From Antedon mediterranea (Eukaryota > Echinodermata > Crinoidea > Comatulida > Antedonidae), in NCBI RefSeq assembly GCF_964355755.1, contig NC_092674.1, forward strand, positions 1,245,001-1,309,000: DNA of 64,000 nt. The letters are read 5' to 3'. This document shows, piece by piece, positions 48,491-60,744 of this stretch (position 1 is its first letter; every line of letters starts with the position of its first letter). The notes below the pieces were generated by a model. That model did not search any database. It was not told where the DNA came from and was given only the letters and a program-made list of their open reading frames with translations. A program made the translations under genes and the position numbers.

Positions 48491-51400
48491 CTAACTTGTA
48501 TAATGTCAGCACAAACGTTTCAAACAACCAGTGGTGAGTATAAACATTGTATCATGTATAATTTCAATCGATTCCAAACAATTAAGAACACACTTATTCT
48601 CAAACTAAAAAGGTAAATCAATTTCTGAATTTAAAGCTAGTTTTCCACAAATCTTCAGCTTATACGCATGCGTATTCGTGTTTTAATCTGCTAATTAATC
48701 CGAGACGAATTCTATAGTTCATTCGAGTTTTTGGCTTCATCGAAATTATAGTAGTTCGAATTGTTTTCACTTTTTGTGAAGCAAAAACTCCAACTCCAAC
48801 AACCAATCAGAGGTCATGAAATGAACAAATTTAACTTTCATTGTTTGAAAAAACTGTCTAACTTTTATTTATTCAGTTATACTTTGTGAGGACTTGGTAA
48901 CAGAGTTAGACTGTACCAGTGGCGGAGGTGTAAATATCGTAAATGCCGAGTCATGTCATCACCAAGGAAACGACTGTACGAGGAGTGTAACTGGTTCCTG
49001 CGATGATTGCACGCAAGCTACTTCAGACATATGTAATGGTCAACAGACTTGCTCCGACCCCACATCTGCTTTACTGAGCACATGTTTTACAAATCCGAAT
49101 AATGTACTACATGTTGAATATAATTGTAAGTAGAGTACTACTATTATTGTAATATTCGTAGAGGATCCACCAATATGGTATACCATTAGTACCTCATATT
49201 CCAGTGAACACAATTGTACTATGTTTAAGCGTGGTTCCCACTACTAGAACGCAACGAAGCGACGTATTGACGCAAAGTGATGTATTGCATAATCACAATT
49301 GGGAATCGACGTTGCAAAAGTGCTGCAAAAATCGGTTTGATTTCACGCAGAAAGTCGGAGGAAAACACAATTATTGGAATGGAATTTTCTTACGTTGTGT
49401 AGGTTGCGTTACGTTGCGTGGCTAGTGGGAACCAAGCTTAAAATACCACTCCCGACACGTTATGTTTTCTGCGCCAGTCCACCACCAGCAAACCATTAAT
49501 CCGTCCCATTCAGAAAACATCCCATACATACAAAGTGTTTGAATGTATGCGACACGTGAGCATCCCATTAGTTCATTCAGATTAGTTGAAATATTAACTC
49601 CATATTATCTTGCCTACGTATATTCCTGTGTCTAATTTCTCATCAAGGTCAATATACGGAATCATCAACATCACAAGCTATATTTTCCACTGCTGAAAAG
49701 GAAACCACTACCTCTTCAACGACTGATGTGACGTCTAATGCTATGACGTCACCACATGTGACGACTTTAGATGTGACGACTTCTGGTATGACGTCGGCTT
49801 ATGTGACGACTTCTGATTTAACATCTTCTGCTACAAGTGCTATAACGTCATCAGCTGTGACGACTTCAGATGTGACGTCTTCTAGTATGACGTCATCTTA
49901 TTCGACGACTGGCGATGTGGCTTTTTCTAGTATGACGTCACCGTATTCTACAACATCTGATGTTATGTCTCCAACGTCGCTTTACGGGACGACTTCTGAT
50001 GTGACTCCTTCTGCTATAACGTCACCCTATGATGTTACGTCTTTTGCAACGGCGCCATATGCGACTACCGATGTAACGCTTTATGAGACGACTTCTGAAA
50101 CGACCGGCGATACGAGGCCTTCTGATACAATGGCCTCTGATGTAACGACGTCTGCTGCTGAGATGCTTTCTGGAAGAGGTAGTCTTGAACTGACTACTTT
50201 ACACAGTCAATCCTCTACCGAACAAATAGTGACGAGTAATATATGTTTCTCATTAGGTATTCAGGATGATGAAGAAGAAGAATCAAATGAAATTATCGAC
50301 ATTTTTAAAGAGGTTTGTTTTGTTTTATTATTATGATGAACGCCTTGTTTCATATTTCATTTTTAATTTATTGTTTCACAAGAATAAAAATGTTAAAATG
50401 CGTGCGTAAACTGTGTTTGTACGCTTTCGCCATAAAATGCGTGCGTAAACAGTATTTGTACGCGTGCGCCAAATGTCGTGTTTTTATTCGTTTCGTCACG
50501 ACTGACGTTCACAATTGTACCATTTTCGTGATGATGTTGAGCGTTCATATCTTAACGCACTGTTTATGATCTTTTATATTAGTTATTTGCAACACATAAG
50601 CGACTTCTACTACTTTAATTTTTTTGAATACAATCATTTATTATTATTACGGTGTAATCAATCATAATCATGATAACGACGCAATAATGATGAGAGAAGA
50701 CTTATTTATCATTTAGTATCAAGGTCGATTCGGGTGTAATTTACATTTAAACTCGTCCTCGCATTGATAAAACCGTTAATCAATACGATAGGCTATATCT
50801 ACGAAGTAATTACAATTTTGTTATTACTTTGTTATTAATCAATAATAAATAATTTTTCTTTAAATTAGCAAGACAAGGCTACAAATACAAGTGGTTGCTT
50901 ACAAGGTAGGTATACGGTTCAGTATAATCTGACATAGGCCGTGTTTTTGCAGCCAAAACAAAATTATCGGTTAATTTTTTAACCAATAAAGTGCGCATAG
51001 TTATTACCAAAATAACCAAATGCCCAATCACAATTTGTTTACAGAGAAATGATTAACTTGATTAAATGATTAAAAAATAACTTATTCGAAGTCTGATGTA
51101 ATTAATCTTCATTTTCATAATTTGGAAGGAACAATAAATCTTTAATATTACTTTATGAATTATTTTCTCATTAGTTACAACTGTTGAACGATATTTGGAA
51201 GTGAACGAATCCGTGTCGATCAATATTCCCGCTGGCGATTATACCACGGCGGTGTATTTTCCAGCATTTGCTATCCCATATGAAGGTATGTACAAAATTA
51301 ATATTAGGCCTACATTATAAATGTGACATTACTAAACATCAGTTTTTCGTCCAATGGGCTGGCTCCATCTAATTAGTGTATTCATTATGAACTCTGCCAG

Positions 51401-54400
51401 TACAAATTGTATAAAGGACCATTTTAGTTCTAACTGTGGCTAAAGGGGGATTGAAAGGTGCTCCATCTCAAACGGCGCGATTTTAGGTTATGGCGTGGTT
51501 TTAATTTAGAAGTAAGACATTTCTTGTTCGGGCATGCTATTATAATATTATCAATGATGGATGCTGACGTGATGGTGGTAGTTGTGCTGATATATAGATT
51601 ATAACATGCTGTTAATTCATTAAATCATTCATTTATTCAGTCAAAATCAAATTTCCATTTATTGTCATTTGCGTAATATAAATATAAATTGTTTTCGTAA
51701 AATTGTATTTTTAAAGATGTGATTGTTACTGTATCATCTGAAATTATATCATCCGAAAGTGACAACATGGTAACCACGGCAACAGTTAATGAATTAGAAT
51801 CTGTTCAAGTTACTGCTACCAGAGTCGCTGTTATAGTTAGTATTCTACTGCAATTAAACGGCACTATATTACAAATAAACCAAGGATCTTACGTTGAGAT
51901 GCTCTTTGAAATGGTACAACAAGTAAGCCTACATTCAATTAATTATACTAATAGTGACGTCACATTCAAGCGTGGTTCTGACGTCACAATAACAGTTAAA
52001 TAATAAATTAACAATAATTTGTTTAAACCATTGACCTATAAATTAGATAAGTTATAGGTTAAAGATTAAAATAAAAATAAAATAAAATAAATAAATAAAT
52101 AAACTAAGAGGGGCAAAAATAAAAAATCAAAGCTTGTATGAGGCAGCCCATTAACAAAAAAAGGAAAACAGGACAACACGGGAACCGGAAACAGGACAAA
52201 ACTGTCATGAAGACTTTTAGTTTCAGAGTACCAACAAATGTTACAAAATAAAAACTGTTTTAAGTGAAAGTGTATCATTGTATTATATTGTTTATATTGC
52301 CATTTTTTAAATAACAAATGTTTTTTTTTTTTGCAAATGGATTGGCAGGCACGCGAATATTATTCACCCAATTGCAGATCAATAGTATTTGAATACGTAT
52401 CAACTTAACTATTATTCCTTAATTTATATTTATGGTATTTATTATATAACACTGTTTCTAAAGGACAGGTTTTGATTAAAAATTGATATAGATTTATTAA
52501 AAAGCGCTTAGATAGATTTGAACATACTTAGATATTGTTATTATACTGCAGTGTACTTTTTGTTATAATAACAATGTTCTTAATGTAAAGATACGTACAC
52601 TTAAAGTACATTACGAATGTGGCTCCCCGCTGTTGATTGCGAATTGAAAACAAATAAATTATTTCGTTTGTAAGTGGTGTGGTGGAAAAATGCTCAAACA
52701 AATTTAGCTACAATTTCTTCAGGCCCGCTTTTCCCGCCACACTCGTTATCGCCCTTACGTCATAGTGCTAATCATCCGTTATTGCATAACTGCGGCGTGT
52801 CTATTGTTCATGTAGTAATCTATATGTTATTATTATAATGATTTTAAATTGCTATACTTTATACAGGAATTAAACACCGACGACGAAGTAACATTCTATT
52901 GTGTTTATTGGGATACTGATACATATTCGTCGTAAGTTATTGGAGCAATTTTAACACCTTGCAATTGTCCTAATCTTTAAGCTTGCTCCACACTGGAGAC
53001 AACGCAAAGACGTAGATGCAACGCAGTGAGTTAACCAATCACAACCGACAGTTGGCATAATCCATCGCATTTGATTGGTTAACTCGCTTGTGTTGCGTTA
53101 TACGTCCCTGCGTTGCGTCCGTAGTGAACCAAGCTTCACATTAAAATTACGTTCACACTGAGCCGGGATTTGGTCTGTAGCCATGACCGGGCTGCGTTTT
53201 TCGATCACACGCGCGCGTATACGTTTTGTGTACGAAATCCGGAATAAACCTATACACATTCTGGCCCGGAATATGTTGCCTGTCATAAATACAGTCATTT
53301 TGTCAACAAGTAAAAAATTGCGTAGGCGATCGAACCATTGTGTACAAATTAGGCGCTTTGAGCACTAATAATAATTTATTACTACCACGATATTTGTTAT
53401 TTTTAATATTACATATTATTAATTTGCCATGGTTCACACTTGTAAATGAATTGACAATTGTATTATAAAAAACTAAAAACAGGAAAAGGTTATTTCATAT
53501 TGACTAAATAGCTGCTTTAACTAATTCAATTTAATTTGATAAGAGACAATGTCATCATGGTTGGTCTAGGTATTTATTATTCCAAATAATAATGGTCAGT
53601 TATGATTAAAGCTTAGTTTACACTATGACGTAACGCAGCGACGCAACTTAAGCAATTTAACCAATCACAAACGATGGATTATCCGAACTGTCGTTTGTGA
53701 TTGGTGGTCAACTCGCTTGCGGTGCGCTTACGCCTTTGCGTTGTGTCCTAATGGGAACCAAACTTAACTAACTTTCGACAAAAAAAGAGCAAAAAAACAG
53801 TCTATCAACAAATAAATCAAGAAGAGGTACTTATATTAATTCTTATTTTAGAGTTTTCGGTTTAGTGTTAATTTGAGAACTATTTTTTCCTCCAAAAATA
53901 GAAACTCGTGGTCAACGTATGGTTGCAATGTCGTTTCCAGTAACACTACTCACACTCTGTGCAGATGTAACCATTTAACCAGCTTTACAGTCCTATTTTC
54001 ATTGGATTCATCCACGGTATGTATATGGTTACTAGAGGAAATTTAAGACATTTGAAATTTTGTCCCAAGCTGCGTCTCGTAAATTTAGTTTTAGTTTGTC
54101 CTTTTTTATACCACGTACAATTTTCTCTCAAACTTTGCTTCGTACACGAAAACTTGTTACAGCGGACAATATTTTTATTTAATTGTCTATTTAGCCATGC
54201 ATTTACAGAATGCAAATGACCAAAAGCTGCACTTTATAAACTTTCTAATAATCAAATTTGTTATTGAATTTATTTATATAAAATAAAAATTTATATAAAA
54301 TAAATTATTTTACCTAATTAAATTTGGATTCTTCTAGAAAAAAATCATTTTGGTATATAAATTCTATACTATTGTATAAACTTGTATCCGTATCATTTTA

Positions 54401-57400
54401 TTAAAGGAATGATAAATTGATTAATATTGTAATTTTCTATCACACAGACTCAAGAGTCAAATGATACATCGCTTTCTGTTCTATCGAAAGTTATCATCAG
54501 TACATCACTGATTTGCCTCGTTGCATCCGGGAGCATTTTTATCTATGTTGGGTAAGATATACGATTGCTTAATTTTTGTTTAACCTAAGGACAAATATTC
54601 GTTAACAAAATAAGAACAGCTTTAGGTAAATGTAAAATGAATCCATACTACATGCATATCAAGGTCTGTCTCACTATCAATAGTGATATGCGCAAATATA
54701 GTAGTGATATGACATCATCATATCCAAATATAGGCACATCACATGTTTTTGTCACATAAAGTTGATAGTGTAGACAAGGCTTTAGGCATATCTACATCGA
54801 TTAATGCATTGTATACTATTATGAAAACGTAAATCAAGTTAATAATTATGAGGGAACAGACGTTTACAAAAGACCCTACAATATGAGAGGCAATTGCAAG
54901 CATTTAGATAAATACAAGGGTCACACTTTCCCCGATGTGGAAGATAATCAATTACAAAGTAAAAATAACGGCAGCCTAAGACTGTCTACACTATCACACT
55001 TTATGTGACAACAAATGTGATTTGCCCATATATGGACATGATGATGTCATATCACTACCATATTTGGGTATATCACTACCATATTTGGGTACATCACACT
55101 TTTTTTTGGTCAAACCAGTTTGATAGTGTAGAAAGAGCTTTACCGAATGATGTCTATTTTTCTAATTTAGGATTTGTCGAACGTTTAGCATACAAGTACA
55201 CTTCAGTCTCTGCGTAGCACTGGCAATAGCACAGTTTTTATTTTTAGTTGGAATCGAGCGCACAGAAAATAAGGTTATTATGTTTCTATCTACTTATTTT
55301 TTGTAAAAAATGACTACATTAATCTTGTTAGAAGTTGTCCATATTGAGAACGACTACGTTAAATAATGCTTGCGGCATATTTCTCTAACAAAACAAATCA
55401 TGACGATCAAGTGAATGCTTTTTAGCGCATGAATAATAAGCTGCTACTTCTATAAAAATACATGGCCGCATTCATCATTCAGACTTATATACTAAGTACA
55501 CATCCTTGAAATACTTTAGTATGTAAGTAAAGTATGCCTACCTCACTTAAGTGTGAGGCGAATACGACCACGGATATGACATCAGCACTGTAGGCCTAAC
55601 CATGGGGTATTTGTGTGTACATTTATAGTTTAAAAGACTTAGTGAAAACCATGCTTTATAGTATAATAATCAACTGCTTATTATCCTTAGGGTGTGTGCG
55701 ACGCGTTGGCAATATTAACACATTATTCGTATACGTCTGCTTTGATTTGGATGCTACTTGAGGGCGTACATTTATACATGGCTTCACGAAACTATCAACT
55801 AATTCGGAAAACTTTCTACACTTTCAGTGGCGTCGGATGGGGTAAGAGTTTTTATTTAATTTTCATTTTCACTATAAAGTTATTAATTCTTGTTGAGTGA
55901 TCCCATTGGCATTGGTTATTGATATACTAACAATGCAGTGACACAATTTAATACAAAAAAAACACACCAACAATGACTCAATAAAAATCCTAGTTACAAC
56001 TTATTCTTGTAGTAATTATGACTTTATTTATTAATACTTTCAGTTGTTCCTATGATACTCGTGGCCTGTACGTACGGAATATTTACCACTGAATATCGAG
56101 CGACAGAATTGTAAGTTACAGGTCTATACTTTTTCAATTCCACTTTATTTGTCCAAGAGAAACCCAGATCAACTCCTGCCTTCTATCATGGGCCTTGCAC
56201 ATACAAAAATGTAAATAATCTTTAAATATTATGCAACATAAACAAGGAAAATGCGCTTATTTTGTGTCCTGTATCAAGTCAAGTTAAATAAAAATATATT
56301 TATGTTTCCTCATCCTCTATATAGTATAAATAATGTGTGGTGGTGTTGTTGGTGTCAATGTTTTACTTATAGGCCTATAGGCTTATTAGGCTTACTCTTT
56401 CTAACTATAGGTGTTGGCTCTCCGCTGAGAGTGGCAGTATTTTTGTGTTTTTTGCAACTGCTGCATTTGTAGTACTGGTAAGATCACCTTTTAAAATATT
56501 CAAGCAGGCCTATAGATCCAATGAATAAATACGTTAAACTTACGTTTGCTCTTAATACATGTTTATTCCTTATTAAAAATACGTCCATCAAAACATGAAA
56601 CCAGCTATCAGAGTTGTCTAAGCTCCATCGACTATGCTTATTCCTTATTAAAAATACGTCAATCAAAATATGGAACCAGCTACCAGAGTCGTCTGAGCTC
56701 CATCAACTACAGTCTTTAGTTAACACATGCTTTAACATATTAAAAATGCGTCCATCCAGCAAAATATAGAACCAGCTACCAGAGAGTTGTATAGCCTCTC
56801 CATCAACTACAATCGGCGGCTGTCCGATGGTGGTTGTTGTTACATAGTTTTAATGCATCCTTTGTTTTTCCTCAGTGTAAATTATACATAGGTTTTTGCA
56901 GTTTTGTTTCTGGCATTTCATCTGCACCCATATCCCGAAGTCTTACAGATTCAGATGAACGTTTTAACTAACTATACATTTTGTTGTTTGACATTCCTTC
57001 TTGCATGGCTGAGTGAAACAACTAATTAGCATATTAAATTAAGTTTAGATTGTTGTTTCACATTCTTTTTTTTTCCAGGCTAACTCGCTTGCTACCTTTC
57101 TAGTTATCAGACAATTCATGAACTTACAAACAAACCAAAGAAAGGAGACTATGGAACGCCACAGGTTTTATATTATATTATATTATTTATTAAAATAACT
57201 ATCTAATCTAAAACACAATGCAAAACAGGTTTTTTGTTTACCTGATGGATAAAGAAGTTCTTTCTTTCTTTTATTTACCCAAAAATAAATTCTAAATAAT
57301 GTAAATATAAACAAAACATAAAATATCAAGGGAAGGATTAATCAAGTTCAGCCCCTGATATTGAAGAAGAATAAATAGTTAATAAATAAATAAATAAAGG

Positions 57401-58458
57401 CAACCTTTCTAAACGTAATATCATATCATAGTAGGGTGTTATCGTCATATATCTATCGCCATTAATTTTTCATCCATGGTCCCATCCATCTCCCTTCCAT
57501 CACACCCAATCAATCCATCCATCTCCTTTCCATCACATCCATTCCTTATTTCAATTTTAATTAATATAAGATTTAATATTTGCATTTATTATCGGTCGGT
57601 ATTACTTATCATTTGTTAACAGAGCTTGCATTAAAGCCGTCTTATTCTTACAGCCCATACTTGGGCTCACCTGGATTTTCGGACTGATAGCAGGACTATC
57701 TGACGATGAACTTTTTTCGTATATGTTTGTAATCTTCAACGGCCTGCAGGTAAGGACGTTTAGCTGTTGGTGTTATAGCAAGAGTTAGTAACGCCGGTTA
57801 ATTGCATAGTATAACATTGTGTATTTTGAAAATGTCTTAATAAAAACATGTTTTTGTTTTAAATTTTAGGGTGTATTTATATTTTTTCTTCATTGTCTGG
57901 AAAACAATGAGGTATGTATTGATAGACAATGATTTATAATTACACATACGAGCGGTAATTTAGCGGAAAACCGCGTATTGCTTATCCCACGTAGAATCGG
58001 TATCTCTTCTGAGCGGGATTTTCGCTCAACGGCCGCCTGCTCCGCGCTTTGTGTAAATGATTATACATAATATTTAACATAAGATTCTATATATTTTTGT
58101 TTTCCGGCAAGTCTGTGTAAATTGGCCTGATGTGTGTACGGTAATTGCATTTGTAATGTAAAAAACGACTGGGATAATGACGTAGGCCTCATGACTAATC
58201 TACATTCATCCTTAGTTTAATTAAAAGCTTCCTATTCTAATATAGCCTACTGTCATTATTCATCATATGTGGGTGGTGATAAACAGTTAAACATAATTAC
58301 TGTAACATTATTACTGTGACGTCATTTTACAGGTTAAGAAAAAGATCAAACTTCTCCGTGACAAAAGGGCAAGGCGAATTGGCACAAGCAGTTCACAGCA
58401 GACTTTAACAACGCACAGCAGATCAGGCTCAAACCAAACAGCAACATCTCAATTATAA
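48491..58458 (+). CDS. Adhesion GPCR with SUEL lectin domain and mucin-like stalk
   Basis: Sixteen exons join in phase: 48877-49125, 49648-50312, 50869-50905, 51175-51285, 51717-51922, 52867-52931, 53902-54016, 54448-54551, 55171-55273, 55691-55841, 56044-56110, 56411-56477, 57079-57164, 57623-57749, 57870-57911, 58333-58458 (about 770 residues). The first is a SUEL/rhamnose-binding lectin domain (ILCEDL, VNIVNAESC, DICNGQQTC, VLHVEYNC). Next come a Thr/Ser-rich stalk of about 200 residues, a GAIN-like region, and a full GPS (CVYWD...CRCNHLTSFTVLF) with the HL|T cleavage site. Seven helices follow, with VGIERTENK, LIWMLLEGVHLYM, PILGLTWIFGL and a short basic tail. It is a surface receptor; ligand and G protein are unknown. 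The N-terminus is incomplete. A possible preceding exon at 48491-48531 fits in phase but shows no signal peptide. Confidence 0.92.
49228..49440. mobile_element. MITE-B family copy with longer interior
   Basis: Ends are 'aagcgtggttcccactac' and 'ggctagtgggaaccaagctt', flanked by TTA/TTAA. The interior is about 70 bp longer than in other copies and unlike them in the middle. It lies between the lectin and stalk exons of the GPCR. Confidence 0.75.
50393..50480. repeat. 44-bp tandem duplication in a GPCR intron
   Basis: 'aaaatgcgtgcgtaaac' recurs at about 50394 and 50437, followed both times by a 'tttgtacgc' block. Confidence 0.7.
52979..53136. mobile_element. MITE-B copy, GPCR intron
   Basis: It runs from 'aagcttgctccacactgg' to 'gtagtgaaccaagctt', with inverted 'ttaaccaatcacaa' and 'tttgattggttaac'. 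Confidence 0.8.
53610..53766. mobile_element. MITE-B copy, GPCR intron
   Basis: It runs from 'aaagcttagtttacacta' to 'taatgggaaccaaactta'. The central hairpin 'ccaatcacaaacgatgg...cgtttgtgattgg' is very clear. Confidence 0.8.
54662..54781. mobile_element. MITE-A copy, shortened
   Basis: It runs from 'aggtctgtctcactatcaa' to 'gttgatagtgtagacaaggc'. About 40 bp are missing from the left half. It lies in the GPCR intron after the exon encoding helix 1. Confidence 0.75.
54979..55139. mobile_element. MITE-A copy with three CArG-like motifs
   Basis: It runs from 'agactgtctacactatcaca' to 'tttgatagtgtagaaagagc'. It contains CCATATATGG once and CCATATTTGG twice. It lies 32 bp upstream of the GPCR exon at 55171. 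Confidence 0.85.
56540..56815. repeat. Three diverged tandem copies, possibly retroelement-derived
   Basis: The block 'ttattaaaaatacgtc(a/c)atc' with 'aaccagctaccagag' occurs near 56558, 56637 and 56735. In one frame the second copy reads IWNQLPESSELHQLQSL, which resembles the end of LINE reverse transcriptases. It lies in a GPCR intron. Confidence 0.5.
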
Positions 58459-58685
58459 TCATAGTGGGGGTACAGCTTCACCTGATGGATTCTATGTAGG
58501 CTACTGGACGTATCTTCACCTATTGACATAATTTGTACAGTATCAGGCACATTTCTGTAATACAGTGTAATATATGTATCACATGTGAGGCTTATGGCCT
58601 ATATGATACTGATTATGTGTAGTATACTATGATACAAATTATAGATACCATACAGAGAGCTAAATCAGTACGGTTTGAACAGTGT

Positions 58686-59005
58686 ATATATGGGGAGGGG
58701 GAGGGGACTTGAATACGAGTCAACGTCGGTACAGCGGGGTGGTGTTATAGGGGGTGGGTGTGCTGTGGGTTGCTATATGGTTGGTGGGGGAGGGGGAAAT
58801 GCTATGGGTTGGGTTGTATTATGGGGGTGGGGTGCTGTTGGTTGCTATATGGTTGGTTGGGGAGGGGGGGGGGGGCAATGCTACACGTTGGGTTGTATTA
58901 TGGGAGTGGGGTGCTGTTGGTTGCTATATATGGTTGGGGGTAATGCTACGGGTTGGGTTGTATTATGGGGGTGGGGGTGCTGTTGGTTGCTATATGGTTT
59001 AGGGG
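58686..59005 (+). repeat. G-rich imperfect tandem repeat
   Basis: Units of about 67-80 bp share 'gtgctgttggttgctatatgg' in part, then 'gggttgggttgtattatggg'. Runs of 4-12 G recur. It starts about 230 bp after the GPCR stop, on the transcript's sense strand. Overlapping open frames here are repeat artefacts. Confidence 0.85.
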
Positions 59006-59630
59006 CGGTGCTACGAACGTATCATTTCTCATCGACATTGTTTGTGAATATTAACTGTATCATATTGATAATATTTTCTTGGATCAAACACGAGAGAATA
59101 ATTATACGTTTCTTTTGAATTATATAATAATCACTGAATTATAAATTATTTATAATTAACTATAATAATTTTCGTTAACATACCAATAATATTTTTTATG
59201 ACAATACTGTCACGTACGGTTTGAGTCAATAAATAATTGTATTGTAATAATAAGATAAAACCTAGAAACTGTTTGTATCCGGGTACTTTACGACGCAATT
59301 ACAATTTAATTGCTATACTATGCACACATTTGTTTGGCTATTGCATTTATATTTTTCAATAAAAAATGATATAAAACGCAAGGTTCGTGTATTTTGTACT
59401 GAAATACTCACATACATATTCATACAGTACAATAAACAGCTGGAAACCAATTTAATCAACTGAGAGAAACAGCATTGTTGGAAAGCAAGAATTATTCATT
59501 TAATCGATTTATGCAACAATTGACAGTGGGCATCATTCAAATAAGCTTATAAATGAATATAATAATAGTCTTTTTTAGAAGAAAAGGGGAGAGGCACTAA
59601 GCTGCTGAAAAGGGATGTTTCACGAAAAAC

Positions 59631-59726
59631 TCTGTCTTATGTGACAACTAAATGTGATGCCCATATATGGACACAATGATGTCACATCACTACCATATTT
59701 GGTAGTTTTATAGTGTAAACAGAGCT
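59631..59726. mobile_element. MITE-A copy, damaged
   Basis: The left end is lost. It starts in the 'tctgtcttatgtgacaac' core, contains CCATATATGG, and ends 'atagtgtaaacagagct'. It is intergenic. Confidence 0.65.
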
Positions 59727-59863
59727 TTAGTTTTACTTTCACAATTAAACTGTCATTCATAGCTATAGCTTCTATATTTTGTAATCTATTATGTACAATT
59801 ACTTTCTGTTGAAAAGGACCAACTATATATATTTCAAATGTCAGTATTGCAACACAGGTATAA

Positions 59864-60019
59864 AGATCTGTCTACATTATAAAAGTAGTTTGACAATTCT
59901 GATGTGCCCAAATATGGTAGTGATATCCTCAAATATGGTAATGATATGACATCATCATGTCCATATATGGGCACATCACATTTTGTTGTCACATAAAGTT
60001 TGATAGTGTAGACAGAGCT
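59864..60019. mobile_element. MITE-A copy, well preserved
   Basis: It runs from 'agatctgtctacattataaa' to 'tttgatagtgtagacagagc'. It contains CCAAATATGG and CCATATATGG. It is intergenic, between the GPCR and IFT81 3' ends. Confidence 0.85.
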
Positions 60020-60330
60020 TAAGCAATGAATGCTGAAGTAAGTACTACAAAACACGTACAATTTTATGATAGCAGCTAAAATTAAACAAGAAGAGGTTTA
60101 CAACTGGTTAACAACTGGTTATAACATAATGATTCATGAGTACATTACAATGACATTTACCTGTCAAACATCAAATCTAAGTATGTACTTAAAAATGTCC
60201 TACAATTGGTTTAATAAATAATAATTTGTCCAACATAACTTGTTGATTCTTAATAAAAAGTCTATCCTCATTCCTCCAGTCCATTAGAGAATGAGTAAGT
60301 ACTCATGTTGGTCACTCATTAAAGTACAAG

Positions 60331-60744
60331 TCTGTCCTCTTGATCATCTCTAATCATGGTTGCTGAGTCTCCTTTTTGTTTTCCTTTATTCAGATAACAT
60401 CGCGTCTTGCACTCCATGTCAGTCACTCATTAAAGCACAAGTCTGTCCTCTTGATCATCTCTAATCATCGTTGCTGAGTCTCCTTTTTGTTTTCCTTTAT
60501 TCAGATAACATCGCGTCTTGCACTCCATGTCAGTCACTCATTAAAGCACAAGTCTGTCCTCTTGATCATCTCTAATCATCGTTGCTGAGTCTCCTTTTCC
60601 TTTATTCAGATAACATCGCGTCTTGCACTCCATGTCAGTCACTCATTAAAGCACAAGTCTGTCCTCTTGATCATCTCTAATCATGGTTGCTGAGTCTCCT
60701 TTTTGTTTTCCTTTATTCAGATAACATCGTGTCTTGCACTCCAT
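60331..60744 (-). repeat. Four tandem copies of the IFT81 coding terminus, stop included
   Basis: Units start at 60331, 60442, 60553 and 60658 (periods 111, 111 and 105 bp). The 60658 unit is the genuine end of the CDS. The other three follow the stop codon in the 3' UTR. They encode the same [16 protein letters not shown]... ...QEDRLVL sequence with a TAA-TGA end. The 105-bp copy lacks six bases, keeping frame. Each unit also carries one AATAAA (plus-strand 60385, 60496, 60601, 60712). Confidence 0.93.

Larger units (their letters stand above)
58459..60330. other. Intergenic region between the convergent GPCR and IFT81 genes
   Basis: This holds both 3' UTRs. AATAAA occurs at about 59229 and 59359 on the plus strand as possible GPCR polyadenylation signals. 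A G-rich repeat and two MITE-A copies are listed separately. I see no other gene. Confidence 0.55.

Noticed and set aside
58675-59118. 147-codon frame and two overlapping frames rich in Gly, Val and Trp
   Set aside because: All three frames are open because the G-rich repeat lacks stops. There is no domain and no splice support.
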